From the NCBI GenBank assembly GCA_024803745.1, contig JANJXV010000037.1, positions 9,005,001 to 9,069,000 of the forward strand: a stretch of DNA of 64,000 nucleotides, in the 5' to 3' direction. Made by a program: the position numbers and the translations under genes. Below, piece after piece: positions 48,050 through 59,279 of this stretch. How positions within the stretch are numbered: the stretch's first letter is position 1; each line of letters starts with the position of its first letter. The notes below the pieces were generated by a model. The model saw nothing but the letters and a program-made list of their open reading frames with translations, was not told where the DNA came from and searched no databases. This DNA comes from Megascapheus bottae (Eukaryota; Chordata; Mammalia; Rodentia; Geomyidae).

Positions 48050-48474
48050 ACCCTAGCAAACGCAAACTTAGGTGTTGGTCTATTTTAATTTCTACACATT
48101 CTTAGGTTTCTCTGCAAATCTCTTTTGGTGAGGAGGTTGGGAGGCCTTCCCAGGGCTGACATTCCCTATTTGTAGGGATGCGTGTGTGTGTGTGTGTGTG
48201 TTTTAAAACCGGGCAGTAAGATAATGTGGAATTAAAATAGAATAACATCAGATGATAGTGTTTGGATAAATGTGCTATAGATTTGTAACAACTTTTAAAA
48301 CATTTAAAAACATAAACTATGATTATTTCATATCCTGTAAGTTGCTAGCTATATTCAGAAGTGTCTTATAATTTTATTTGAAATTGTGATTTAAATTACC
48401 AAGTTGTAATAAGCATATAGAGACTGTATAATGCCCTTAATGTGAAATAATTACTTTAGGATTTTATTTATTGC

Positions 48475-48509
<35 letters not shown>

Positions 48510-50440
48510 TTTGCCAGTTCTGGGGCTTGAACTAAGAGCCTGGACACTGTTTCTGAGCTTTTTTTGCTCAAGGGTAGCACTCTACCACTTGAGCCACAAT
48601 GCTACATCCATCTTTTTCTGTGTATGGTGGTAGTGAGGAATCGAACCTTGGGATTCATACATGGTAGGCAAACATCTACCATTAAGCCACATTCCCAGAC
48701 CTAGCATTTTATATTTGTTTGTTTAGCTTAAGGATATATGAGAAATTGTCAAAATAGTTTTTATTAAGCCTTAGCAATTCAATTTTTGAAAATATAATTT
48801 TGAATAATTGAGACATTAACTTGACTTACTTAATTGATATGATCGGGTAATTAAAACCTAAAATAAGTATCTACAATAGTTGCCAACTAGAATTCAATTG
48901 TAATGAGAAAAGTATGTATAAGTATTGAATTATGAAAAAATTAAAAACAAAGATATAGTACTATGCATTCTTCATTTTGATTTAAAACCCAGTGTATGCT
49001 AGGCCAATACTCTACCGTTGAGCTATACCCTTGACCCTGTTGCAAGATTTTCAGCAAATAAAACTTAATATTCAATGACCTGTTACAACACAGCATTGAT
49101 GCCCCATAAAATAATATTTTCTTGTAAGCAGTTTTTAGGTAAGCCCACTGAAAATGCCTCACATATTTTCAACTGCACATCTCTATCAACACAACCTGTA
49201 GCTCTTTACTTAAATTACAAAGGATGAACATCTTTACTTCATATAGAAAACAGCTTGTCACTACCTACAGAACTCTTCAAAGTGTTACTCACTGGTTTTC
49301 AATGAGACAAGATTTCACTGTATAGTTCAAGTTGGCCTTGACCTCCGTATCCACAGTGTGCTGACATTACAGGTGCCTGCTACTACTCCAAGACAAAGAT
49401 ACTATCTTTTTGTATCAAAGATCTGACTGTAGACACAAAGACTTAAAGCAAAGAGGCAATAGCCTTCATTTGCTTTCTCAGAGATTTCTTTATCTTACAA
49501 GCGGAGGAAAAGAAGCCAAGAAAGAGTACAATTTGACCTTAAAGAAAAAGGACCATACATATAGAAGAAAGGCTGAGGACTAAAAGTAAAAGAGAATATT
49601 CCTCTTAGGGTACTTAGTATTGAGTTTGGGGGACCATAAAACCCTTGGGAAGGTGAAATAAGCTTTGAATTACCTCCCTTGAAAAAAATAGATACATCTA
49701 TAATTTTGTATACTTTGATTATTTGTAAATCTGTTGGCTACATCCCCCATACTTACAGTTGGAAAAAATAGAACAATAAACAATGACAGCCACCAAGAGA
49801 CATCTAAGAGATTATTTGTAATAAATGTTTCTTAGGAAGGACAACCTGTTTCAATATTGGTATTTAATGTGTGATATTTTAAGTGTGAAGAACATATAAA
49901 AGGCTATGATAACCAATTTTAAATACAAGAAAGTTGGAATGTAGTGTATTTATTTGGTTAAAGGCCAAGAGTAGAACTGGGTGCAGGGGCTCACACTTGT
50001 AAATCCTAGCTACTTAGGAGGCTGAGATATGAGGATCATGTTCAAAGCCAGCACAAGCACTAAAGATCATAAGACTCTTATCTCCAATTAACCACTTGCA
50101 AACCGGAAGCGGTGCTGAGGCTCAAAGAGGTAAGGTGGTAGCCTTGAGCTGAAGAGCTCAGGGACAACATCAGGCCCAGAGTTTAAGCCCCATGATCAAC
50201 CTCCCCCCCCAAAAAAAATAAACAAAGCCAAGAATGCTACTTCTGTTTGTTAATTAGAATTTGAAAATCTGTCTCCTGTCTGATCATTTTCTTTTAACAA
50301 GTGTACAGCAATTTATGAACCAAACAAGACTTGAAAAATAAAATTGATGAAAAGACAATATAGAGAAGACAAGATGATGATCGGGGATGCCTATTTCAAC
50401 TATGATCCACGATATGAAAATGAAGCCATAAACCACAAGT
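48050..50440. repeat. Spacer between Pcdhgb6 and Pcdhga10
   Basis: TG tract at 48182-48202, TTA tract at 48470-48507 next to an ID-headed SINE at 48510-48705 (-), an old B1-like piece at about 49290-49400 (-), and a 7SL/B1-headed SINE at 49975-50220 (+). Otherwise AT-rich, nothing recognisable. Confidence 0.7.
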
Positions 50441-50481
50441 AAAACAAGTTAGGATATTAAAGACACAAAAATGAAACTTAC

Positions 50482-52899
50482 CGGGGTTAGAGTCTCAGGA
50501 TGTAAAGTCAAGTCATCCCCATCACGAAAAGGGATTAAGGCCCCAGGAGAACTACTGCCAACTATGTCTTGAGTGGAATTCAGGGGTGCATTATATTTTA
50601 AGAAATTTAACTCTGTCTTTCCCATTTGCGCAACGCACAGATTATAGGAATAAGGTAGAGTTCCCTCATTGTAGTTAAGGGAAACCCCTGTTCTAGTCTT
50701 AGAACAGAGTCTAGATTGAAAGCAGCCCCAGGTGGATGCCCGGGAGGAGTATCTCAGTCGCAGGGCTATGGCCAGGATCACGGCGAGGAGGAAGAGCACG
50801 GAGATCAAGGCCAAGGCCACCACCAGGTAAAACTGCAGCTCTGCCTGAGGGTCGGAGGGCAAAGGCTCATGGCGGAGGTCCGGCAGAGCCTCTTGCAGGC
50901 TATCGGCAAAGATGAGGTGCAGAGTGGCTGTGGCGGAGAGCGGCGGCTGTCCACCATCGCGTACAGCCACCAGCAGGCGCTGGCGCGTGGCATCCCTGTC
51001 ACCCAAGGCGCGAGCCAAGCGCACCTCGCCCGAGCGCAGCCCCAGGCTGAAGAGGCCGGCGTCGCTGGCCTGCAGCACGTGATAGGACAGCCAGGCGTTG
51101 TGTCCAGAGTCGGCGTCCACCGCCACCACCTTGGTGACCAGGTACCCGGGCTCGGCGGCGCGCGGCACCATGTCGAAGAGCGCCGAGCCGTCGGGCTCCA
51201 GCGCGGGGTAGAGCACGCGGGGCGGGTTGTCGTTGCGGTCGCCCACCAGCACGCGCAGGCTGGCGTTGGCGCGCAGCGAGGGCGAGCCCTGGTCGCGCGC
51301 CTGCAGCGTGAGCTGAAAGGAGCGCAGCTGCTCGTGGTCGAAGGCGCGCTGGGCGAACACCACCCCGCTGTGCGCGCTCACGGACACGTAGGACGACAGC
51401 GCGGCGGGCTCCAGGTCGCTGGCTAAGATGGAGTAGGACACCTGGCCGTTGGGGCCCAGGTCTGGGTCCGAGGCGCTCACCTGAGCGATGGAGGCTCCAG
51501 GAGGGTTGTTCTCGGCCACGTGGACCACGTAGGCGGCCTGCTGGAAAACCGGGGCGTTGTCGTTGACGTCTGTGACGTGTAGAGTGACGGATGTCTCGGT
51601 GGAAAGGGGTGGCTTGCCCTTGTCGGTGGCAGTGATGGTGATATTATAGTTTGAGGTCTGTTCTCGGTCTAGGACTCCATCTGTCACCACTTTGTAGTAA
51701 TTAGCAGCAGAAGAATAAATCTTGAAAGGAAGATCCTTTTCTATTTCACACTTGACTTCTCCATTTTCTCCAAAATCCCCATCCCGCGTTTTGAAAATAG
51801 CAACAACTGTTCCTGGAGGGGAATCCTCTAAAATCTGAGTAGAGAGGGAAGTGATAATAATTTCCGGGTTGTTGTCGTTTTCATCTAGGATTTCAATGAT
51901 GACTTTACACTGGGAAGAGAGACCACCTCCATCCTTTGCTTCCACTTCCATGGTGTATCTGTCCACATCTTCATAATCCAGTGACTGGTTATTCTTGATC
52001 ATACCAGTTTTCTCATCCAGTGAGAACGTGTGCCTTGTGCGCTGAGCTGCGCTTCGGAAGTAATAGCTGATTTCTGCATTGGGTCCCTCGTCTTTATCAG
52101 TGGCCATTACTTGCAACACGGGGGATCCCGGAGGCAGATTTTCACTGACACTGATTCTATACTCGTCTTTGCTGAACACCGGAGGGTTGTCATTGGTGTC
52201 CTTTACAAGGATTTCTATTTGGGTGGTGGCACTCTGTGGTGGTTCCCCTCCATCCAAGGCAGTCAAGATCAGACGATGAGATACCTGCTCTTCCCTGTCT
52301 AGGAGTTTCTCTAGAGATAACTCTGGGAACTTGTCACCATCAGAATTAGTTCTGACCACTAATGAGAAATAAGGGTTAGGACTTATCTGATAATCTTTAA
52401 TTGAGTTTAAGTTTATGTCTGGGTCAGTGGCAGGGTCTAGGGATATTCGTGTACCAACGGCCACCGATTCAACAATTTCTAAATGTATTTCTTTTTTATC
52501 GAAGTGCGGAGCGTGGTCATTAATATCCTCAATCACCACTACGAGATGGAAAATATTTAAGGGATTTTCCACCATGGCTTCCAGCTGTAACTCACACGTT
52601 CTCCTCTCCCCGCACAACTGCTCCCGGTCTATGCGGTCCTTCACCACCAAGTCCCCGCTCCCCGCGTCCACGCCCAACTGCAGCTGCTCCGCACTGACTC
52701 GCAGCTGGCGAGCTGACACTTCCAGGACGCTGAGCCCCAGATCCTTGGCGAGGTTCCCCACCACCGATCCCCGGGGCAGCTCCTCCGGGATGGAGTAGCG
52801 GACGGGCTGGCCGAGCCCGGGGTAGAACAAAGGCAGCAGAAAGGGAAGGAGTACCTGCCGGGGGCGGGCGCGCTGCCCCTGCGCGCAGCTCCCTCCCAT
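50482..52899 (-). CDS. Pcdhgb6: Protocadherin gamma-B6 variable exon
   Basis: Coding exon of 806 codons for a gamma-B protocadherin. The signal peptide lies around residues 15-30, followed by PVRYSIPEE. Linker motifs include DINDHAP (125-131, with His in place of the second Asn), DTNDNPP and DVNDNAP. The membrane helix is at about 689-713, followed by a 93-residue tail with the B-type motif NEGTLPYSYNLCV. The exon ends at donor CCG|gtaagt (50481), phase 0; read-through would stop at 50449. EC1-EC3 closely resemble human PCDHGB6 as remembered, for example FDKKEIHLEI and the linker into EC2. The first 93 residues are identical to the B7 exon, and EC5 to the membrane helix is almost identical to B7 and B8, which indicates gene conversion. 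A promoter element lies about 210 bp upstream. Like its sisters it is expected to act in cis dimers with other clustered protocadherins at neuronal contacts. Confidence 0.92.
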
Positions 52900-53105
52900 T
52901 GTTTGCTCTGGCTTCAGGTTTGGACGCGGTGAGGTCTACAGCGGTGGAAGAGCATTCGGCCCTGGACAGGCGCAGCCTAATTTCGGGGCTGGAGCCCTTG
53001 TATGTGGCCGCCGTGGGTGAGAAATTTTCTTTCTGTGTGTTGGAGGTTGTGCAGGAAATTCCCAGCTATGGACTAGGGGGATCCGGGTGTCAAAGCTTGC
53101 TCTAC

Positions 53106-53135
53106 ACTGGCCGACAGCGGCGCCCAGAGGCCCTA
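53106..53135 (-). promoter_or_regulatory. Pcdhgb6 promoter conserved element (CSE)
   Basis: Minus-strand GGGCGCCGCTGTCGGCC, the B-type version of the element, about 210 bp before the B6 ATG. It is the same as in B7 over this core, although the sequence between element and ATG differs between the two except next to the coding region. Confidence 0.82.
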
Positions 53136-53913
53136 TGCAGAACTACAGCCTAGCTTGTTTTGAAGTCTTCAGTTTGGAAATGTGTACACTGTTCTTGGAA
53201 AATGCACTTATATATAGCCAGCAAATTTTTAATCTCAGCATAGAATTAGGCATGGTACTTGTATAGTTAGTATTTCAATAAAATTTTGCCGCTATCCCCA
53301 AATTTACACAACACAATGAGTATTATATATTGTGTGTTTCAAGAATGGATAAACTCGTTTCCATATGGGCCAATATAAAGGCAATCTCTCTTCAGACCTC
53401 AACTTACTTTTTATTTTGCCACGTGGGGCTTGAACTCAAGGCCTGAGCACTGTCCTTGGACTTTTTCAAGGCTAGAGCTCTACCACTTGAGCCACAGCAC
53501 CACTTCCAGGTTTTTTTTTTCTATGCATGTGGTACTGAGGAATTGAACCCGGGCCTTCGTTCATGCTAGGCAAGCACTCTGCCACTACCACTAGGCCAAA
53601 CTCCCAGCCCACAACTTACTTTGAGACAAATTAAAAATGTGTTTTTTCAATAACTATTCTTTTTAAGATGATGTATTAAGACCAATGATTTTATCTTTCA
53701 GCCTATTAGTTTATATAATGTGTTAGCAATGAACAATGTGTTCCACTAAGTTCAGGAAAATTAGAGTTCCCCATTTTCATACCCTGCCCAGGGATCCATC
53801 AAGGTAGCATTGCATTCTTGCTTGAAAGGCTAGTGCTATTTCTGTAAGTATATGACAATAATTATCACAACATAATATTTAATTATCTTAAAATCAACAC
53901 ACATTTCAGTTCT

Positions 53914-53915
<2 letters not shown>

Positions 53916-53959
<44 letters not shown>
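53916..53959. repeat. (CG)n(TG)n microsatellite
   Basis: CG units (about 7) pass into about 14 TG units, an alternating purine-pyrimidine tract able in principle to adopt Z-DNA. Confidence 0.93.
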
Positions 53960-53960
<1 letters not shown>

Positions 53961-54309
53961 ATGGGGCTTGAGTTCTGGCCTGGGCACTGTCCCTGAGCTC
54001 TTCAGCTCAAGGCTGTCACCCTACCCTTGATCCATAGCCTTACATCCCATTTTTGAGTGATTAATTGGAGATAAGACTCTCTTAGCTTGGTATTGCCTGA
54101 GCTGGCTTTGAACCACTATCCTCAGATCTCAGCCTCCTGAGTAGCTAGGATTACAGGGATGACCCACCATGCCTGGATTACACATTTCGATTCTTATCAC
54201 TACTAACTATAAAAGGCAACCCCCAGGACAGAAATTTAAAATGGCTATTTTTAAAATGAATGATTAACTATGACTCTAAAAGATTATTTTTCCTAGTAGC
54301 TTAAGGTAA

Positions 54310-54312
<3 letters not shown>

Positions 54313-54361
<49 letters not shown>
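54313..54361. repeat. (TG)n microsatellite
   Basis: About 24 TG units in the spacer between A9 and B6. Confidence 0.95.
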
Positions 54362-55601
54362 GCTCTACCACAGAGCTAACTGCCTATCCTCAAAACAATT
54401 GGACATAATTTAAAAGTCTTTATCCTACACAGAATTTGTAGTGATATACCTTATGTTCTTATTAGTAAAACATTAGATATTTGAAAAGTATCAAAGACAA
54501 ACTAATTCTCTGTTGCCACACAAACACCAGCAGTCAGTCATTCACTTATGTTTCATGTGTGTAGTATTTTGAGTCAAATTTGAAGTTTATTTTCAGAGAG
54601 TGTCCTTGATCGTTTATTACCTGAAATTTTGACATTGTGTTTCAAAAGTAAGCTTTTCCTCCTAGTAAGCTTTTCCTCCTAGCTAAGTCCTAGTAAAATA
54701 TTTTAGAATCTCTTGTGAATATTTTCCTGACATACTCACATCCAGATTCATTTTGGTAGCCTCAAAGGGTGGGAAATTGAGCCAAATATCACAAAGAAAA
54801 ATAATTCATTTTGCTTTTTCACTGGGCTCAGTCTTAGCAATTTTTTGCTAGTCCTGGGGCTTGAACTCAGTGTCTGGGCACAGCCCTTGGGTTTTCTCAA
54901 GGCTAGCAGTCCACCGCTTGAGACACAGCATGACCTCTGGCTTTTTCTGTGTATGTAATACGAAGTAATTGAACCCGGGTCTTTGTGCATGCTAGGCAAG
55001 CACTCTACCACTAGGCCACACTCCTAACCCAGTCAGCAAATTTTATTGTGCAAGTTTATGCAACAGGAAAAAGAAGTGTCTATGTTTTTTGATTTAACAT
55101 TACAACATTAGAAAACTTTGGTCTTTGACGATACGAGATTAAGGAAGCTACTGTCATCACTGAAAATGCTTCTCTAGCTGGGTACTGGTGGCTCACGCCT
55201 GTAATCCTAACTGCTCAGGAGGCTGAGATCTGAGGACCATGGCAGGAAAGTCTGTGAGTCTCTTATATCCAATGAACTACACGAATAAGCCTGAAATGGA
55301 GCTGTGGCTCAAGGGATAGAGTGCTAGCCTTGAGTGAAAAAGTTGAGGCATCGGCTGGGCGTGGTGGCTCACGCCTATAATCCTAACTACTCAGGAAGCT
55401 GAGATTTGAGGATCAAGGCTCAAAGCCAGCCCAGGCACAAAAGGACCTGAGACTCATCTCTAATTAACCTCTAGAAAATGGGAAGTAGGGCTTGGCTTGA
55501 GGGTAGCCTTGATCTGAAGAGCTTAGGGACAGCACCTCGGCAGAGTTCAAGCTCCATGACCCACAATAAAAAACTTGAGGCATAGTACCCAAACTCCAAG
55601 T

Positions 55602-55637
<36 letters not shown>

Positions 55638-56551
55638 TTTTCTAGGTTTTGGAATAGTTAGCTAAAGTTGAACCTTCTTCATAAAAGATGTTCAAATACA
55701 AATAGTATCTACAAATTCATGCTGTGGAAAACATCAGCTAAGTGGAGTTTTTTGTTGTCATAGAAATAGAAGGATTTGGTGATAACAATAATCAATAAGC
55801 TTCTGGAAGAGAAATCCAATTGGAAAGTTAGTAGTGAACCACTATAATCAAGTAACCCAATCCAAAATGCCCCATCCATGCATGATGATGAAAACTGTTC
55901 CAAAAATGATTTTCACTGACACAATGTTAATTATGAGAAAGCAAAATTTACTAGATATGTAACTACTAATCCTTCCTTTAGGTGTTGGGATGAAGATTAG
56001 GCCCCAGTGAAAAATTTAATAGCTCACATTTATTATTATGGCTACTGGGACACCTAACATAGATGAATCACATACAGACATGCACCTGGGAAGGAGTTAA
56101 GACCTTATCTTTAAAACATGGAAAAAAAGCCAGGTGCCAGTGGCTTACATGTTATCCTAGCTACTCAGGAGGCTGAGATCTGTGCATCATGGTTCAAAGC
56201 CAGCCTGGGCACGAAAGTCCATGAGACTCATCTCCAATCACCAGAAAACTGGATGTGGGCACTGTGGCTCAAGTGGTAAAGCAGTAGCCTTGAGCTCAGG
56301 GACAGTGCCCAGGCCCAGAATTCAAGCCCCATGATGGACAAAAAAAGGAGCAAAAATCAGGGCTGGGGGCTTGTCTCAGCAGTATAAGTGTCTGCAGATC
56401 AAGCCTGCAGCTCTGAATTTAAGCCCTAATATTTCCAAAAAGGAAAGCTTAAATGACAAGAAATATATTATCATTATCATTAAGTTATGCTACCTTAAAT
56501 AGGATTATTACTTGATAACTCTCATAAACAGAAAGGAAAAATAGAACTCAC

Positions 56552-58975
56552 AGGAACCAAAGGAGTGTCTTCAATAGGAAACCTGGAGTCAACTGAATCA
56601 CCCAAAGGCTCAGTTTTCTCACAGCTTTCCTGGTTGATGAGCATGTCAGCATAGTTGGGCTGAGGGAAGATCAGGTGGCTCTTTCCAGAGTCAGCTGTGA
56701 GAGAAAACTCTTGGGAATATGTCTGCAGGAAAGCTTGCACCCCATCCACACCCACTAAGTGCGAAGCAGGCACACCAGTCAACCTGTCACTTGTAGTCCG
56801 CAGTATATTTGTGGAGTGCCAACGACGTATCCTGAGCACCAGCAGCACAAGAACAAAGGCCAAGAAGACACAGGACACCACCGCTACTGCAACCACCAGG
56901 TAGAGTGTGAGATCAGAGTCCTCTAGGTTCTCAGAGGTCTTGATGTTGCCTAAGTCTGCCAAGACATCAGGGATGCTGTCAGCCACTGCTATGGTGAGTG
57001 TGACAGTGGCTGAGAGTGGGGGCTGGCCGTGGTCCTGCACAGCCACCACCAGGCTTTGCTTGAGCACATCTCTGTCCAGCAGGGCCCTCACTGTGTGCAC
57101 CTCGCCTGTGTGCAGACCCACCTTGAAGAGCCCTGGCTCACTGGCCTTGAGCAGGCGATAAGAGAGCCAAGCATTCTGTCCTGAGTCACTGTCTACAGCC
57201 ACCACCTTTGTTACCAGGTATCCAGGCTCTGCAGATCGGGGTGCCAGCTCCACTCCAGTGGAGCCGTCTGTAGGGAGGGCAGGGTACAGGATCTTGGGAG
57301 TGTTGTCATTCTGATCCAGCAGGAACAGATTTAGGGACACATTGCTGCTGAGAGATGGGTTCCCACTATCACGTGCCTTCACCTGCATTTGCAGATGTTG
57401 AAACTGCTCATAGTCAAAAGATTGCAGTGCATAGAGTGCACCAGTGTCAGAGTTGATGGAGATATATGAGGAGAGTGGTGCTCCCTGGATGGTGTCCTCC
57501 ACCAACGAGTAAGTAATCTTTGCATTCTCATTGTCATCTGGGTCATGGGCAGTCACGGAGTAGATGGAGGTGCCTCTGGGGTTGTTTTCTGGGAGGTAGA
57601 CTGAATAGGAGGCTTGAGAGAAAGTAGGAGGGTTGTCGTTGATGTCAGTCACATGCAGGGTGATGTGAACTTCTGTGGACAGAGATGGGGTCCCTCTGTC
57701 TGTTGCGGTCACTGTGATGTTATATTCAGATGCTGTTTCCCGATCGAGATTTTGGGCTGTCAACAATCTATAGTAATCGTCTCCTGAATTTTCTAATTTA
57801 AAAGACGGATTTTCCTGGATGGAACAGACAACTTGGCCATTCTTCCCCGAGTCTTGGTCATGAGCATTGAAAAGAATGAGTACTGTTCCTGCTGGAGCAT
57901 CTTCTCTCACTGGGCTGAACAGAGAGGTGATGGTCACTTCCGGTCTGTTGTCGTTGACGTCTTCCACCACAATCAGCACTTTGGTTTTCCCTTTCAATCC
58001 CCCACCGTCTTCAGCCTGTATTTCCATTTCATGTAATGAACATTCTTCATAATCTAGACTTTTCACTACCGAGATTTCTCCCGTGTCTGCATGAAGATGG
58101 AATAGTGGGGATTGCTTTTCATTAATTTTGCGGAATTTATACACCACTTTTCCATTGGCTCCCTCATCCGGGTCAGTAGCTCTTACTGTAAGCAGCAGGG
58201 TGCCCGGGGGCACGCTCTCAAGGACTTTCACTCGGTAAATGGGCTGAGCAAAAACCGGGGCATTGTCGTTGGTATCCAGCACTGTCACCTGGATGCGCAC
58301 CGTGCTGGAGCGGCGAGGGTCACCGCCATCGCAGGCCGTGAGCACCAGGTGGTGCGTGGCCTCTTCCTCTCTGTCCAGGGCTCTCTGGAGCACCAGCTCT
58401 GGGTTTAAGGTACCGTCGTCTCCGGTTTGCACATCCAGGGAGAAGTGGTGATTGGGGCTGAGCTGGTAGCTCTGCAGGGAGTTCACGCCCACATCCGCGT
58501 CAGCAGCCTCTGGGAGTGGAAAGCGAGCCCCGGGAGCGGCGATTTCGCTAATTTTCACTTCCAGATTTTCGGCCTCAAATTTTGGAGCATTGTCGTTGAT
58601 ATCAGTTACTTCTACCTCTACCCCGTAAAGTTTCACTCTGTCCTCCACCAAGACTTTAAAGCTCACCAGACAAGGCGCGCTCTGGGCGCAGAGCTCCTCC
58701 CGGTCTATCCTGTCCGCTGTGACCAAGCTGCCGCCCCGCGGGTTCAGAGAGAAAAGCTGCGTCCTACCTCTGGAGACGATGCGGACTCCGCGCTGCGCCA
58801 GCTCGCGGGGCTCCAGTCCCAGGTCCCTGGAGATGTTCCCCACGAATGAGCCCTTTTCTCTCTCTTCTGGCACCGAGTAGCGGATCTGACTGGCCCTGGC
58901 CTCCCACAGCGTCCCCAGGAGTGCGCAGAAGAGGGTCAGTCTTCTGCAGAACTGACGTTCGATTGGAGGAGCCAT
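56552..58975 (-). CDS. Pcdhga9: Protocadherin gamma-A9 variable exon
   Basis: Single-exon coding segment of 808 codons for a type I membrane cadherin of the gamma-A subfamily, used for homophilic recognition between neurons. A hydrophobic signal peptide (about residues 9-28) precedes the mature start QIRYSVPEE. Six cadherin repeats follow; calcium-binding linkers are visible at DINDNAP (125-131), DTNDNAP (234-240), DVNDNRP (339-345), DINDNPP (444-450) and DQNDNTP (554-560). One membrane helix spans about 689-714, then a 94-residue tail with the gamma-A motif [10 protein letters not shown]. The frame runs into a splice donor CCT|gtgagt at 56551, phase 0, for joining to the shared constant exons outside the window. 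Without splicing it would stop at 56522. The ATG matches the usual family start, with a conserved promoter element 240 bp upstream. It is the first of the seven variable exons in transcription order. Assignment to A9 rather than another A gene comes mainly from order and from the tail ending EDTPLVP. Confidence 0.9.
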
Positions 58976-59214
58976 TGTTGCCTTGCTACGGAATTATCTC
59001 AGAATGCTCTTTGTGCACGCTGGTCCCTTACGTTCTTCTTTTTCTCCTGATGATCTTTTTCTCCCTAGACGAAAGCCAGAGTGTCCCCAAGTGCGGAGGT
59101 TTGGTTGTAGCCGTTTGTTTGTAGAGGTTTTGTTTGTGGCCGTTTGTCAGAAACGCGGGGCTTTTGTGTGGTTGCAGACCCGGGGATCCCGAAGAAGCTC
59201 TGTTTTTCTTAGAG

Positions 59215-59243
59215 TTGGTGAACAGCGGCGCTCACAGTCCTAA
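59215..59243 (-). promoter_or_regulatory. Pcdhga9 promoter conserved element (CSE)
   Basis: On the minus strand this reads GTGAGCGCCGCTGTTCACC, with the core CGCTGTT shared by all A promoters in the window. It sits about 240 bp before the A9 ATG. In this family the element is the promoter-proximal site bound by CTCF. An old 7SL-derived repeat lies only about 50 bp further upstream. Confidence 0.85.
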
Positions 59244-59279
59244 ATCGTTACTACACCAGCTGAGAAATAACTTTTTTAC

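Larger units (their letters stand above)
53180..56510. repeat. Spacer between Pcdhga9 and Pcdhgb6
   Basis: ID-headed SINEs at 53414-53610 (-) and 54845-55030 (-). 7SL/B1-headed SINEs at 53960-54175 (-), 55170-55350 (+), 55352-55570 (+, directly following the previous one) and 56130-56345 (+). Microsatellites at 53916-53959, 54313-54361 and 55602-55635. No extra exon seen. Confidence 0.7.

Noticed and set aside
50716..51426. Plus-strand open frame of 236 codons inside Pcdhgb6, with similar ones at 30840-31397 (B8) and 40776-41123 (B7)
   Set aside because: Antisense shadow of the GC-rich EC5-membrane coding region. It recurs only because the three B exons are nearly identical there; composition is His/Gln/Arg/Ala-rich without a domain.
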